Of a DNA stretch of 64,000 nucleotides, positions 10,581 to 22,740 are shown piece after piece (within the stretch, counting starts at the first letter, position 1; each line of letters starts with the position of its first letter). This DNA comes from Otis tarda (taxonomy: Eukaryota; Chordata; Aves; Otidiformes; Otididae): NCBI GenBank assembly GCA_026413225.1, contig CM048552.1, positions 136,847,053 through 136,911,052 on the forward strand, read 5' to 3'. A program made the position numbers and the translations under genes. Below the pieces are notes generated by a model. It did not search any database. It was not told where the DNA came from and saw only the letters and a program-made list of their open reading frames with translations.

Positions 10581-13500
10581 ATATATATATCAGTTTTATT
10601 TATCAAAAGTGAAAAATTAATGGGTACCAGGAGTCACTGGAGAGAGCAGGGTGGTGGAGAGACATCACTCCACCCACAGCGTGCCTATAATAACCACTTT
10701 CCGTTAAGTGCTCCAAAGGCTTTAGTGGTTTATGGCGGCCAAACAGAGGCAACATAAAAAGAAAGGTTTCCTGAAAAGGTTGAACATGAGGACTCATAGG
10801 CAATACCCAAAAATAACCAGGTAAGCACAGATCCCTCCCTTGAAGCAGTTATCAGTTTACAAATGCAGTTGTGCCATTTACTTTATTTGCAGGCTTCTGA
10901 ATCACAGAAAACCGTACCAATAACGATCTTTCTGGATGTAGTGACAGCTTCTGCCATTTCAGATTTTGCATTTCAGGTGCTCTCCTCTCTTTTTATCTTC
11001 CAAGCTGCAAGTGGTCAGAGCTCTATGCTTCTCAAGTCTTAAATGTGGGTATGGCAGGTGAATCTTTCCATGGAGTTATTTCTGTGCCCCACAGCCCTTA
11101 AAGCTAAGGAGGACAGGATGGCCTGCAGAGCTCCCCTGCTGAAGTATCATCACCTTTTCCCAAAGGATTCTGCACGTTGTTCTTTTTTTTTTTTTTGTGG
11201 TGGACTTTATTTTCTCAGTCTATAAACTACTTAGAAAGGCAGGTGGTTATCAGTTATCTGAAGATCGCAGTGAATTCAGAGTTCCTTTGGTAAAAGACAT
11301 ACGGAAACTGTGTTTGAATCATGGAAATCTTCATTTCAAATACTCAGAATAATTCTTCTTTCTGTCTCACTTCTGTGTGAAGTGCAATACATTGTGTGTA
11401 TATGCTTCTACTCCTGAGTATGCATATAGAAGGAGGATAGCAAAATCGATGCTTACCAAGTGATTTGGTAATCAGGCAACATGGTTGCTTGCACAATTCG
11501 GCCTGTAATTCCTCTGTTAGTGCTGAGGCATCTCCATGTCTAATTTTGGTCTGCGGTGTCATGTAGTACCAAGTTCTTCACTCTTAATTGTAGGTGGTAG
11601 ATGGGAAAATGAGAGCACTGAAAGCATGGGTGGCTGGAGCGGACGGATTATCAGGACATCACTCCCCATTCCCGTTGACGTAAAGGGCCTTCTTGGTGCC
11701 CAAGAGATGTGCAAAAGGCCTTTATGATATGGGCGTTGGGACCTTTGCGTATCATTGCACTTTCATAGTGTATTACAGCGAAATACAAGCTAATGAAGAT
11801 GTTGGAACAAAAAGGAGAGAGACTATGAGCATATGTGACAAAGTGTGGCCTGAGGTATCAAAATCTACATGAAATAGCTTAGAAGGCATTCATTAACCTT
11901 CACTGCTGGGGTAACGTGCAGTAGCAACTACTTCTGTACTTTTTTTTTCCTGTTGTTGGTGCAAAATAATGATGTTGGAGAGCATGTTGCAGGCAGGGGT
12001 TAGAATGGTTGGGTCTCCCTATAAAAAACATATGGACTCATGGAATAGGATGCACTTGGCAATATCTGAGAATTTTAGCATTGAAGTGACAAATGCAGAC
12101 TAAAAATAAACTGTGGAAGTAAAAGATGCAACAATTAAAGCCTAGTGGTTAACATTTTATTTCTGTGCTGGGCTTCACGTTCCACAAGTCTTACCTGAAT
12201 CAGGTTTTCTGAGTTACTTCATTTCTGAGTATCTTCATGGAAAAGCTTAACACCAGCTACAAAAATACAGTTTTCATGGAGCAATCTGTTTTTTTTTATT
12301 ATAGTATTTTTTTATAAGGGTAGATTATAAATGAGAATAAAAGAATTGGATTATAACACTGGTTTGCCTGGAACCTGAAGAAGTACATTATCTTTACAGT
12401 CATTGTCTTTTATTGCCAGTGCCATTTAACAAAAAGGAAAGCCTGAAGAGGGGACACATCTGGAAATGCGAGCTAAATAAAGTAAAAATTCTTTTGGAAA
12501 CTGGTAAACCTACACTATATATATCTGTAATTAAAAGGAATGAGGTTCAGTGGTTCATAAAAGTACCATCTGAAAACAGTTTAAAGGTTAAAAAAGGGCT
12601 GCTTGGCACAGATAGAAGGGTGACACCTGACCAGACCAGTCCTCCCAGGGCAGTACTCCCAAGGGGCCTATTTATAAGTGTAGCGTTTCAAACCCCTCCT
12701 TAGCTGCTGCACACATAAATAATTTTAAGCAATGCACCTGGTGAGAAAAAGCCCTAATGTGGTAGGGAAGAGTCTCTGAAACTGTCTCTTATTCTACCAC
12801 TGTGACTAGTGCTTTGTGATATCTGCCCACGTCCTTGAATTACTTAATCAAAAATTCTCTGGTAAGAAGGTTCTTTTGATTTTCTTCTGAATTCTTTGCC
12901 TGTTCTTCTCATTTGAAATTAGAAGAATGTGATTTTTTTTTTTTTCTGTAAAACTTCCCACATAAATATATTACATATGCAGTACCAAGGGCCTCGCTAA
13001 AGCAGTAGGAGGAGATAGTAATTTGATGTTTCATAGGTAATCCGACCTTGACGGTAACCCCAGTGAACTCCAGAAGCTTGTGAGTCAAATCATGAGTCAC
13101 ATATGTTAGCAAATTCTCAGTTGTATAAAGAGGTTTTCCTGGGCAGAGTCTAAGGACTTTGGGTTTGGGTTTAGGCTTTTTATTTTTTTGTCATTTCCCA
13201 ACCTGTCCCTCGCAGATCTCATCTCACCTCAAACGTTGCAATCCATTCATATCCTGGCTAGGGAAATATTTTGCTCAGTTGAAGGGAAGACAATATTAAG
13301 ACTTCTTTCTTTTTAATGTAGAAAGTCCAAGAATAGACATTTAATTTTACTTGAAGAACAAAATATATTTCTCTTACATATTCATGTGCGCGCACACAGA
13401 ATTTTCTAGAAATAATTTCAGCAGTCTACTTGTTGTGTTGCTGATTAATATTGTCTTTCCCACTCTGGCTATTTATATTTAGCCCAGAAACTTGTAGTTA

Positions 13501-16500
13501 CGTCTGTGAAGATTAGTCTTTTTGTGTCTTTCATTCCTGCTTATGGAAGAACCTATGCTGCCCTGATTATGATAATATTTAAAGATGGTTTAGTATTTAC
13601 AGATTTATTCTGTGCTTTATTACCCTCAGGAAAATAAAGGCAGCTTCAATGCACAGTTTGAGAATTAAAATGGACGAGATGAAATGCCTTGCCCATGGAC
13701 ACACAAGCAGTTTACAGGTTGCAGTTTGTATTACTATTGCTTAAGATACAATCTGGAGTCACTTTACTTCACAAGGTTTCCATCTGACTCGGTTGCTGTA
13801 TAGCTGACAGACAGGTGACTTCTGCCTCTCCTGTCCCAAGAGGTTGCCTGTTTCTCAGAAGACCTTTTTCCATGTGGCAGGCAACTCCAGTGGCCCAACT
13901 GTAGCTGGGCACTGGAGAGAAGAGATAAATGAGAATTCCCTACGGGAATATTCTTGGGGAGGTTCAACTGCAAAAAGTAATTTTCTCATTAAATTACGTT
14001 TCATGAGAAAATGTGGATTGTTGACAATTTTTTTTTTCTGCCTAGAAAAATGAAACAGAAGATTTTAGTCTGACTTGAACTTTTAGATAACTTTGACTCT
14101 CTTGATCTGAGCTGAAACATCTGATTTCAAGTCAGTGAAGTGTTGGTTTGTTGTCCCTCCAGTGGCAGTTTTGGAATTGGGATGGGATTTGTAGAGAGAT
14201 ATCTGAGCTCCATTTTCAGCAAAGTGTCACCCAAGCTGTGAAGTGTCGTTCCAGGGAAACAGAGCAAAACTTTGAAATATCAAATGTTTTCTGAGAACAA
14301 GAAATGTGGAGAAGAAAAAATGGTGCAGAAATGTTCCAGTTTTTCATGTTAATGCCTTGCCTCAGCTATGGGGTTGAAGAGATGTTAAAGTGCCAGCACT
14401 TCTTGTGTCTTGGAAAGTTTTGCAACACCAAGTAGATCTCTCTATAATTCTTCCTGGGTATGACATAGTCCTGACAGTGCTTAGAGTTTCACACTTCTGG
14501 CACAGAATTCTGCACAGCATATTACAAGTCTAACCTGCTGTGTCCAGGTTGAAGGAAAGCTCTCTCTTAGTATAGAATGGCTTCACTGTGAAAATGTTAC
14601 ACATTTTTTTGGTAAACCTGTTGTTAGGGGCTTTCATTTGGAAAGGAACGATTTGCATGGTTTGATGGTCTCGGCTAACACGCATATAATGGGAGTTTGA
14701 GTAGGTACCTGCTTGCTTCACATGACAATTTATCAGATCAGATTTTAACTTGTTTCAGTGAAATTGTGGCAAGATGTCTCTTCATTGAATTTATGTGAGC
14801 ATGTACTTGGAGATAACTCCTGGAACAGCAGAACAGTATTGTTTTTGATAGGTACTGCTTGGTGTTTGACTGTAAGAGGCATATATCATACAGCTTTTGC
14901 TGTTTGCCTGGATTTTATTTGCTTAGCTTGAGTCATTGCATGACTATTTTTTGCAGTTGTCAATAAATACGTAGTTGGTACAAAATGCAATGAAATAAAG
15001 TAATTTTTTTTTTTCCTATGCTAATTGGGGTTACAGAAACATAAGGCAATCCTTGTCATTGTTACTTTATCATTCTTGTTTTCATGGAGACTTCTTAAGA
15101 CTGGAATATTAAGGAAAATGGGTGTTATTTAACTATTATCTATTAGTTTTAAGAGTAATGAGGTATAGTTATCACTAAAGTATCAAGTAATTGTAAAAAC
15201 CTAGGAAATAAAATGGAGAAACAACAGTAAACTAATTATGATTTCCAGTTAATTCTGCATTTATATATACTAGATAACAGATGTTTTAGAAACTCTGAAC
15301 CCTTAAATCATCCTTCTTTGTCAGTCTTTTTAACTTACTATACTTCCATATAATTTTGGAATAGACTACCAGTCTTCTTATCACCGATTTATTACACATG
15401 AATGTGCACCAACTTGTTCAGCCTAGCAGATCAAGTATCTGCCTTGTAGCAGATGTGGTAAAGTGAAATCCAGCAGATATTATTATTTTGATTAAAACAC
15501 CTTAATCAAAAAGTCTAGTCAGTGTTGTCATTACGCAAGTGCAGATGGATCATTTTTATCACCTTTCTGTCTGTCTGAGCTGTGGATTACTTACATTACA
15601 TAAGCGATGGAGGAAGAAGTTTTCCTGAAGACATCTTCCCCTCTCTCTTGCCTGCAGCTGGTGCAGCCCCAAGTGAGATCAGAGCAGTTTGAGGGATGCT
15701 GTAAATAACAAAGCGAAAGCAATGGTCATTTAAGGACCACTTCACCAAGAGGACTGCAGGATGCTCTGATCGTTCTCATCTCTGCCTGTTTTAGTGATGC
15801 TCGCCAAAAGGCTGAGTCATTTTGACTGAAAGGCAGTGAGTTTCCCAAAGGTCTGCCTTAAGGACATCTTTGTGCATGGTGGCTTTCAGTGTGTATTTGA
15901 AAATTTAAGGATGTCTGATATTGCTGATCTTATTTTTAAACTTCTGTTGGAAAATGTGTGTGCATTTAAATACCCATGAGCCAGATACTCTGCCAGGGTA
16001 ATTAGTTTGTCTTCATTGCAGTGATGTTGATAAAAGCAGTTAAGCACTGCTTTGCGAGATCCAGCTCTGCACATTCTTATATTCACAAATATTAAATATA
16101 TTTTTAAAAATCATTGTGTGACACTTTCAAATCTTGAGAGCAGTTTTTCATATTAACAGTATTTCAGATTTTTTTTTCATTGTTTGTACTGCCTTCTCAC
16201 AAATCTGTCTTCATCTTGCAACCTCATATTTTGTGCCAGTTCTTCTGGAGGCTTTTTTGACATTCCAGTGTTGCCTTGAGTTATATATTCTAGTGTTACC
16301 TGGGGCTATTAAATAGTATTTTGTATTCTGGGCATCCTGCTCTTCCTGCAGGTGCCAATTTGAAACTACCAAGGGAGGGACTATAAAAACCATTAGAAAT
16401 GAATTTCAACACCAAGAGTTTAAGTGTGAATATTACCTTTTACTCTCAAAGTGCAACAGTTTAGCTGCTTGTTTAATTTAAAAAGGCATGTCTTTATTTT

Positions 16501-16543
16501 TATTCGTTATCTATATTGCAAATTAAAGGCAATCTATTTGTGA
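10581..16543. other. Noncoding stretch, no gene recognised
   Basis: About 6 kb of AT-rich DNA with T-tracts (for example near 11181 and 12930) and only short frames of no recognised family. One short perfect inverted repeat at 15486-15511 is listed separately. I see no CR1 tail, RNA gene or credible coding exon. Confidence 0.6.
15486..15511. repeat. Short perfect inverted repeat
   Basis: Arms TTTTGATTAA and TTAATCAAAA pair perfectly over ten bases around the six-base spacer AACACC. The arms contain GATTA/TAATC homeodomain-type cores in opposite orientation, so it could be a paired binding site. The AT-rich stem would be weak. Confidence 0.6.
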
Positions 16544-18679
16544 TTGACTTCACACCTGAATATGTTGATTTTCAAGCGAGGTTTATTTCTTTCTAAGCTA
16601 TGTGCTGGGTCATATTTTTCCCCTGCTGCAACTCTTTCTCTCCTACTCCCTTGGGAGTCGCTCCTTAAGGGTAAAGGGGTCCAGGAAGCCTGGACGCTCC
16701 TCAAGATGGAGATCTTAAAGGCACAAGAACAGGCTGTTCCTGAATGCTGTAAGGCGAGCCATAGGGGAAGAAGAGCGGTGTGGATGAACCGGGAACTATT
16801 GTTGAGGCTCCGGAAGAAAAAGAGAGTCTATGTCCTCTGGAAGAAGGGACAGGCTACTTGGGGAGATTACAAAGAAGTTTCTAAGGTATGCAGGGAGGAA
16901 GTTAGGAAGGCAAAAGCTCAGCATGAACTCAGATTGGCCACTGCAGTAAAAGAGAACAAGAAATCCTTTTACAAATATATCAGTGGTAAGAGAAGAAATA
17001 AGGAGAATTTACACCCTTTACTTGATGCAGCGGGGAATGTGATCACTGAGGATAAGGAGAAGGCTGAGGTCCTCAACGCCTTCTTTACTTCTGCCTTTAA
17101 TAGGCAGATCAGTTATCCTCAGGGCACTTTATGCCCTAATCTGGAAGTCTGGGATGCCAGGCCGATTACACCCCCTGTGGTACAGGTGGAGACAGTTAGA
17201 GAGCTCCTTCTCCATCTGGACTGCCACAAGTCCATGGGACAGGACAGGCTCCATCCTAGGGTGCTAAGGGAGTTGGTGGGGGTGATTGCCGAGCCGCTCT
17301 CGGCCATCTACCAGCGCTCCTGGTTATCTGGGGAGGTCCCGGAGGACTGGAGGCTTGCCGATGTGACTCCCATCTACAAGAAGGGCCGTAAGGAGGATCC
17401 GGGGAACTACAGGCCTGTCAGCCTGACCTCAGTACCTGGGAAAGTTATGGAGCAAATCATCTTGGGTGAGATCACTCGGCATATGAGTGGCATCCAGGGG
17501 ATCAGGCCCAGCCAGCACGGGTTCACGAAAGGCAGGTCGTGCTTGACCAACCTCATTTCCTTTTACGACGGGGTGACCAGACTGGTGGATGAGGGAAAGG
17601 CTGTTGATGTGGTCTACCTGGACTTCAGCAAAGCCTTTGACACGGTCTCTCACAGTATTCTCCTAGGGAAACTGGCTGCCTGTGGACTGGGTAGGTATAC
17701 CCTTCTTTGGATAAAGAACTGGCTAGGGAGCCGTGCCCAGCGGGTAGTAGTTAATGGAGTCAAGTCCAGCTGGCAGCCTGTTACAAGTGGTGTCCCCCAG
17801 GGGTCGGTACTTGGGCCCATCTTATTCAATATCTTTATTGATGACCTAGACGAGGGGATTGAGTGTACCCTCAGTAAGTTTGCAGATGACACCAAGTTGG
17901 GTGGCGGTGTTGATCTGCCTGAGGGTAGGGAGGCCCTTCAGAGGGATCTGGATAGGCTGGATCGCTGGGCTGAGCTGAATGGGATGAGGTTCAACAAGGC
18001 CAAGTGTCGGGTCCTGCACTTTGGCCACAACAACCCCATGCAGCGCTATAGGCTCGGAGCTGAGTGGCTGGAGGACTGTGAAGAGGAAAGGGACCTGGGG
18101 GTCTTGGTTGATGCTCAGCTGAACATGAGCCAACAGTGTGCCCAGGTGGCCAAGAGGGCCAACGGCACCCTGGCCTGCATTAGAAATAGTGTGGCCAGCA
18201 GGAGCAGGGAGGTAATCATCCCCCTTTATTCAGCACTGGTGAGGCCGCACCTCGAGTATTGTGTTCAGTTTTGGGCCCCTCACTACAAGAAAGACATTGA
18301 AGCCCTGGAACGTGTCCAGAGAAGGGCAACAAAGCTGGTGAGGGGTCTGGAGCACAAGTCTTATGAGGAGCGGCTGAGAGAGTTGGGATTGTTTAGTCTG
18401 GGGAAGAGGAGGTTCAGGGGAGACCTCATTGCACTCTATAGCTTCCTGAAGGCAGGTTGTGATGAACAGGGGTTTGGCCTCTTCTTCCAGGCAACAAGCA
18501 GGACCCGAGGAAATGGCCACAAGTTGTACCAAAGGAGGTTTAGATTGGACGTGAGGAAAAACTTTTTCTCTCGAAGAGTGGTCAGGCACTGGAATGGCCT
18601 GCCCAGGGAGGTGGTGGAGTCGCCGTCCCTGGCAGTGTTCAAGAGGCGGCTTGATGAGGAGCTACAAGATATGGTTTAG
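16544..18679 (+). CDS. CR1 ORF2 reverse transcriptase (N-terminally truncated, host-derived start)
   Basis: A 711-codon open frame encoding the reverse transcriptase half of the CR1 ORF2 protein, which copies the element's RNA at a nicked chromosomal target. Visible RT motifs are YLDFSKAFD at residues 358-366 (first catalytic Asp), [10 protein letters not shown] at 415-424, FADD at 446-449 (catalytic Asp pair) and [12 protein letters not shown] just after. The C-terminal domain, with [11 protein letters not shown] and [18 protein letters not shown], is complete to the stop. A full CR1 ORF2 is roughly 900-1000 residues; the N-terminal endonuclease is absent. About 35 residues before PWESLL match no CR1 sequence and come from flanking DNA that happens to be open in frame, so the Met at 16544 is not the native start. 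Upstream DNA shows no promoter. It is probably untranslated or inactive alone, though no inactivating mutation is seen in the RT core. Confidence 0.9.
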   Translation: MTSHLNMLIFKRGLFLSKLCAGSYFSPAATLSLLLPWESLLKGKGVQEAWTLLKMEILKAQEQAVPECCKASHRGRRAVWMNRELLLRLRKKKRVYVLWKKGQATWGDYKEVSKVCREEVRKAKAQHELRLATAVKENKKSFYKYISGKRRNKENLHPLLDAAGNVITEDKEKAEVLNAFFTSAFNRQISYPQGTLCPNLEVWDARPITPPVVQVETVRELLLHLDCHKSMGQDRLHPRVLRELVGVIAEPLSAIYQRSWLSGEVPEDWRLADVTPIYKKGRKEDPGNYRPVSLTSVPGKVMEQIILGEITRHMSGIQGIRPSQHGFTKGRSCLTNLISFYDGVTRLVDEGKAVDVVYLDFSKAFDTVSHSILLGKLAACGLGRYTLLWIKNWLGSRAQRVVVNGVKSSWQPVTSGVPQGSVLGPILFNIFIDDLDEGIECTLSKFADDTKLGGGVDLPEGREALQRDLDRLDRWAELNGMRFNKAKCRVLHFGHNNPMQRYRLGAEWLEDCEEERDLGVLVDAQLNMSQQCAQVAKRANGTLACIRNSVASRSREVIIPLYSALVRPHLEYCVQFWAPHYKKDIEALERVQRRATKLVRGLEHKSYEERLRELGLFSLGKRRFRGDLIALYSFLKAGCDEQGFGLFFQATSRTRGNGHKLYQRRFRLDVRKNFFSRRVVRHWNGLPREVVESPSLAVFKRRLDEELQDMV

Positions 18680-18768
18680 TAGCTGTGACAGCAATGGTAG
18701 TGGGAAGACTGTTGGACTAGATGATCTTATAGGTCCCATCCAACCATGTGATTCTATGATTCTATGAT
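16646..18768 (+). mobile_element. CR1 LINE with intact reverse transcriptase region, 5'-truncated
   Basis: The longest CR1 in the window, about 2.1 kb. Homology to avian CR1 ORF2 begins at TCCCTTGGGAG (residues PWE), in the linker between endonuclease and reverse transcriptase. It continues without a break to the ORF2 stop at 18679, through a short 3' UTR (TTGGACTAGATGATCTTATA, then GGTCCCATCCAACCATG), and ends in two ATTCTATG units. The 5' UTR, ORF1 and the endonuclease are missing. The ORF2 version, with [23 protein letters not shown] and a 3' UTR reading CCATGTGATTC, differs from the other copies here and suggests a distinct CR1 subfamily. The intact frame suggests a comparatively young insertion. 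Short target duplications were not evident. Confidence 0.95.
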
Positions 18769-21700
18769 ATAATCAGATCCTGGGGTCTGGTCTGTCTCTA
18801 TTTGGCACAGCTCTGTAAGGAGACAGAGTGGTTCTTCTGTCTTTAGCCTATATTGAATTCTCTGGGCCCAAAAGGATTTCCATGGCAGCTGGAATTCAGC
18901 TAATGAAAGTCCTTTTCTCTGCTTCCCGTTCTGCGCTCCCCCTGCAGCTGGTGCAGTCCTATCTTGATCTGGACTACATAAAATTGTGTTGCACCAAAAT
19001 AACTCCAGTGACCCATTAATTCCACATTAGGTTGCTTTGCATCTGGTCCACCAGTTCAAAACTGTTCCTGTGTTTGGTAATTCATTGGAAAGAATGAAAC
19101 AAATTAAGGAAGGCTGAGTTAACAAATCAGAATAAGCAAAAGTTTCAGGTTTTGAAACAGTGGTAAATTTTTGGTATCAAGATTGTTGTCCTTGCCTTAT
19201 CACAACTTAAAACCTTCAGACTTGTCGATTGCATTGATAAGCACTGAACTAAGCCTCATCCCACTAAACTCAGCTGACAAAGTTGGCGCACTGACAAAGA
19301 ACACAACACCAAGTTTTAGTATATACTAAATATAGTATAGTTTTAGTATAACTATGTGATATTTGTACATAATATACAATTTGTAACTGATTTTACATGG
19401 TGGTGAGTTTGATGCACATTTATAAGAACTCCTGAAGCTTTTTGGCTACTTAAGCCAGCTCAGGACACATGCTAAAACTACCTCTTTATCTTAAGTAGCA
19501 AGGAGGCAGGATTGTGAGTTAGCACCCAACACCCTGAGCTCTCACAATTACCTGCTAACTACTTTTGCCAGGAGCAGAACAGCATGGACCATGCTGAAGT
19601 TCTTGCCGGTCAATGCTGCTGCTACTGGAAGCCCAGCTAAAATTATCCCGCCTCGCCTCTGCTTTAGTGAATGGGCCAACATGGGCTCGCATGTCTGCCC
19701 ATTTTGCCTGGGAGGTGCTTGGTGTGTGATAAGGAGCATGGCAGACATCTGCATTGAGTTACTGTTGTACGTCTATGTCTGCTGGAGCAGGTTAAACTGA
19801 GGGGGATCTGACCATTACTGCTGATAACCAGAGTTCACAGAACGTAAAACTGACAATGATTTAGTGTACTTGTTGGCCATTTGTCTTTTAACTTGAATTA
19901 ACCTCATAAGAATCCTCTAAAACTGTTGGGCTCACAACTATGACTTTGGTCTCGCTTATACAGATCTTTGCTCCCAGTGATGCCAGGTGTGAGTTCAACA
20001 CCTGGCACTCCCTCCTCTGGCTGCTCTTCCCTCCATAGATTCCCACTGGACAGACTGCAAAAGTTTCTTCCTTCAGGGGCAGAGAGTCTTCTTTCACTTC
20101 CCGAAAGAGGGTATGACTTTCTCATGCACACACATACACTTGGGTTATAGATGTGAAAGTAGATATTCAGTGGAAGGTGTAAAAAGCCAGCACCTGCCTT
20201 TTCTTGTATCTCAAAATCACTAAACACATTCCTCAAAGGTGGAAAGTGAATGGTGGAATTAGAATGTTTTCATTAGAATGCAGTTCCCATCCCATCCTGT
20301 AAGGAGTGTATGTTGCACATGAAAAGGTGTGCATTTCCAGAAAAGTTCTGCAGCTGTTTTATTTTTATAAGGTTGAATTCTTACTGAACCTTTTGCTATG
20401 TTTCCTTATGAAACTCTGAAACTGTCCTCAAAATGCCCTTCTTAAAGCACTGAAACCAAATACAATCCTTACTAATTTTCTAAGTAATTTTGCACCTTTG
20501 CTAAATCACCTTCACCAGGGAAGCTTATCCCTAAGGCTCTAAATACTTCAGGAAAGCATTTTTATGCTTCCTTTGAATGCATCCTGGAGAGGATTCTGCT
20601 AGGCTTAACCACCGTAAAAGGTCTTCGCATACCACATACTCATTTCAAGTGATACGTGTCTGCTGAGCTATCTTGGGGGAACAGAGGACAAGCATTCCTG
20701 TTAAGTGCTCTTAATGCACCCGGCTCTGTGCATGGCAGCTGCTTCAAGCTGTTGTGCAAGTGTGCAGGACTAGACCGTCACTGGAGGATCACCAAGTTGT
20801 CTCCATGTTGGCTGGTGTAAATGGCTGGCCTTACCCTTGTGCAATGTACTGTGCTGGTGCCTGGAGATGGTTGGTTGTGTTGTATGTTAAAGCATGGCTG
20901 GATCCTTCGACCTGAGGACATGGACCAGGCAAGAGCACTGGGAAAAGTGCAGTAGTGCTTTAAATCAAGATTTCCCTCCATTCATGCCTTGCTTCTGAGC
21001 TGGACAGTGCCAATATTACCTGAACTCCTTTCTTGCTTGCACTAACAAGAAAAAATCATTGTTGTCTTTAAGCAGAAAAGCAAATGAGAACATTTTTCAG
21101 ATCTTTTCTTCCTTTCCCTGTGACATAGCCAGTGCTGGAGCTTATCACAAGTTAAAAGGAAATGTATTTTAGGAAGCCTTTAATTAAAATCCTGGCAGCA
21201 CATCATTGTAACTTTTTTCCCCTGAAACTCAATTCAGTAAGATTTCTTGTAGTGATAGGAATTTTTCTGGATAGTGACTGCTTTTTGCTTTGGTAGATAA
21301 AGCCCTTGCAGAAGCAAATCCATGATACTGGGTCTTTTCTTCAGACATCAGATTTGCCTGATTGTCCCCTGAGATCAAAAGACAGATTTCCATTTAGAGT
21401 GGAACAGAGAGACTAACAGGCTTCTGAACTAATATTAAGTTAGAGGCAAAGAATTTGGAGAAGAGTGGGTGGTATGAATCTGCAGGTTTGTATTTCTCAG
21501 CATTTTTTTTTTTTTTTTTTTAACTCTGGAAAGGTGTAACTCAAACAGCGATGCACTTCACATTTGGGATTTTTCTTTTTGTCTTTTGTTCGTTTATTTT
21601 AATGAAAGCCACCGAGGGGCAGCAGATAGAAGCTGATCTCATTGTCAAATTAGAAAAAAAAAAAATCTACTATTATTTTTTCTTTAAAGTTGCAGTTGGA

Positions 21701-22289
21701 GCCCAGTGTTATCTTGCACAAAGAACTAAGCTTCAGGAATGAGGAAATCACCCGCAGCAGATAACACAGGAGTACTAAGGATATTTAAACGTTTGCCACC
21801 AAGACAAATAAGGCTTTGCAACAAAACATGACCAAAGCCTATGGATTCACACACATACTTCTGTTCCTTCCGGCAGACTGGCACTTGCTCTTGATGGAGA
21901 CGGCAGATTGTATTTTACTACTTCCTGCTCCTGTCATTATGTAATTTACTTTTTAGTCTGACATAAGGAAATCGGTGCTTCTGGAGTGCATGCGGCTCTG
22001 ACTCATACGGGATATTGCCACTTTACCGGGTGGCTGTTAAGCATTTCTGCGTCACTCCGATGTTTCGGTAGTTTCAACTGGATGGACATTTACGTTTTCT
22101 TGCTGAAGTCCTGGAAGCCCGTTAAGCTTTAAGCAGACCCAGAGCAGTTAGATGAGAATGGGAATAATCTCTTACACCGCAAATTGACTTCCCTCTTTGT
22201 AGCCCTAGACACTGTTTCCAGCTGCTTTCAGTCTTTTAAATCCTTGAAAGCTTTCCTAATCCTCATGTAGGCAGCCTTTATGTGCTCTA
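18769..22289. other. Noncoding stretch, no gene recognised
   Basis: AT-rich DNA with short frames that match nothing I know, a self-complementary 12-mer at 19317-19328, and a T19 tract at 21503-21521. The last 300 bases become richer in promoter-type motifs (TGCGTCAC, ACTCATACG) and lead into the next entry. Confidence 0.55.
21503..21521. repeat. T19 homopolymer
   Basis: An uninterrupted run of 19 thymines with no recognisable repeat-element tail beside it. Confidence 0.9.
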
Positions 22290-22560
22290 CCTCCCTCCCC
22301 TTCCTCCTGATTGGCGAGGCTATTTCATGGCCTAATTCAGCCAACTACTACATCCCTGGGCTGTGGTTTGAAATTAGAGCCAGGCAGACAGTTGCCTCCC
22401 CACTCCTGACTTTTAATAGGCTGGGGAAAGGAAGGTTGGGAAACTTGACATTGTCTTAAGAGGAGTCCCCCCCAGCAAAGGATAAAAAAAAAAGGAGGAG
22501 GGGAAAAAAAAATAATTGAGGGGGAGGAGGGAGGAAAACTTGCTTACGGTGAGAAACTTG
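22290..22560 (+). promoter_or_regulatory. Candidate promoter of an unidentified gene
   Basis: A pyrimidine-rich, relatively GC-rich segment leading into a candidate first exon. It holds an inverted CCAAT box with NF-Y flanks (TGATTGGC, 22308-22315), a RUNX-type TGTGGTTT near 22361, a MEF2-like CTTTTAATAG at 22410-22419, and a weak TATA-like GATAAAAAAA at 22481. Purine-rich tracts follow. Promoter identity is inferred from motif grouping and from the strong splice donor 85 bases beyond its end. Confidence 0.4.
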
Positions 22561-22645
22561 ATGGATTTCTGCGCTGCCGACAGCAGCGTGGTGTGAGCAG
22601 CCCCTTGCCGGCTGGATGGATGATGGGAATCTCACCATGAGGCAG
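22561..22645 (+). other. Candidate first exon ending in a strong splice donor
   Basis: A CpG-containing segment that ends CAG|GTAAGG at 22645/22646, a near-optimal donor. The ATG at 22637 lies in good Kozak context (CACCATGA) and gives Met-Arg-Gln before a phase-0 donor. An in-frame ATG at 22616 would add seven residues, giving MDDGNLTMRQ. An upstream ATG at 22561 opens a short frame of 11 codons plus stop (MDFCAADSSVV), which would be an upstream ORF. I do not recognise the gene. The transcription start is not defined, so the left edge is a guess. Because so little is coding, it may equally be a 5' UTR exon. Confidence 0.35.
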
Positions 22646-22667
22646 GTAAGGAGCTGCTGTCCATCGG

Positions 22668-22705
22668 GGCCAGACAGGCGAGGCGAGTCCCTCGCCTGTC
22701 CGGCC
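22668..22705. repeat. GC-rich hairpin just after the donor
   Basis: An 11-bp perfect stem (GACAGGCGAGG with CCTCGCCTGTC) around a six-base loop, extended past one A-C mismatch by a further GGCC/GGCC pair. It starts 22 bases into the putative intron, so in RNA it could form close to the 5' splice site. Confidence 0.7.
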
Positions 22706-22740
22706 CCATGTGGTACCGGTACCAACTTCTGTGATGCCAT

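Noticed and set aside
17119-18642. Several minus-strand frames inside the CR1
   Set aside because: Shadows of the CR1 ORF2 coding frame on the other strand.
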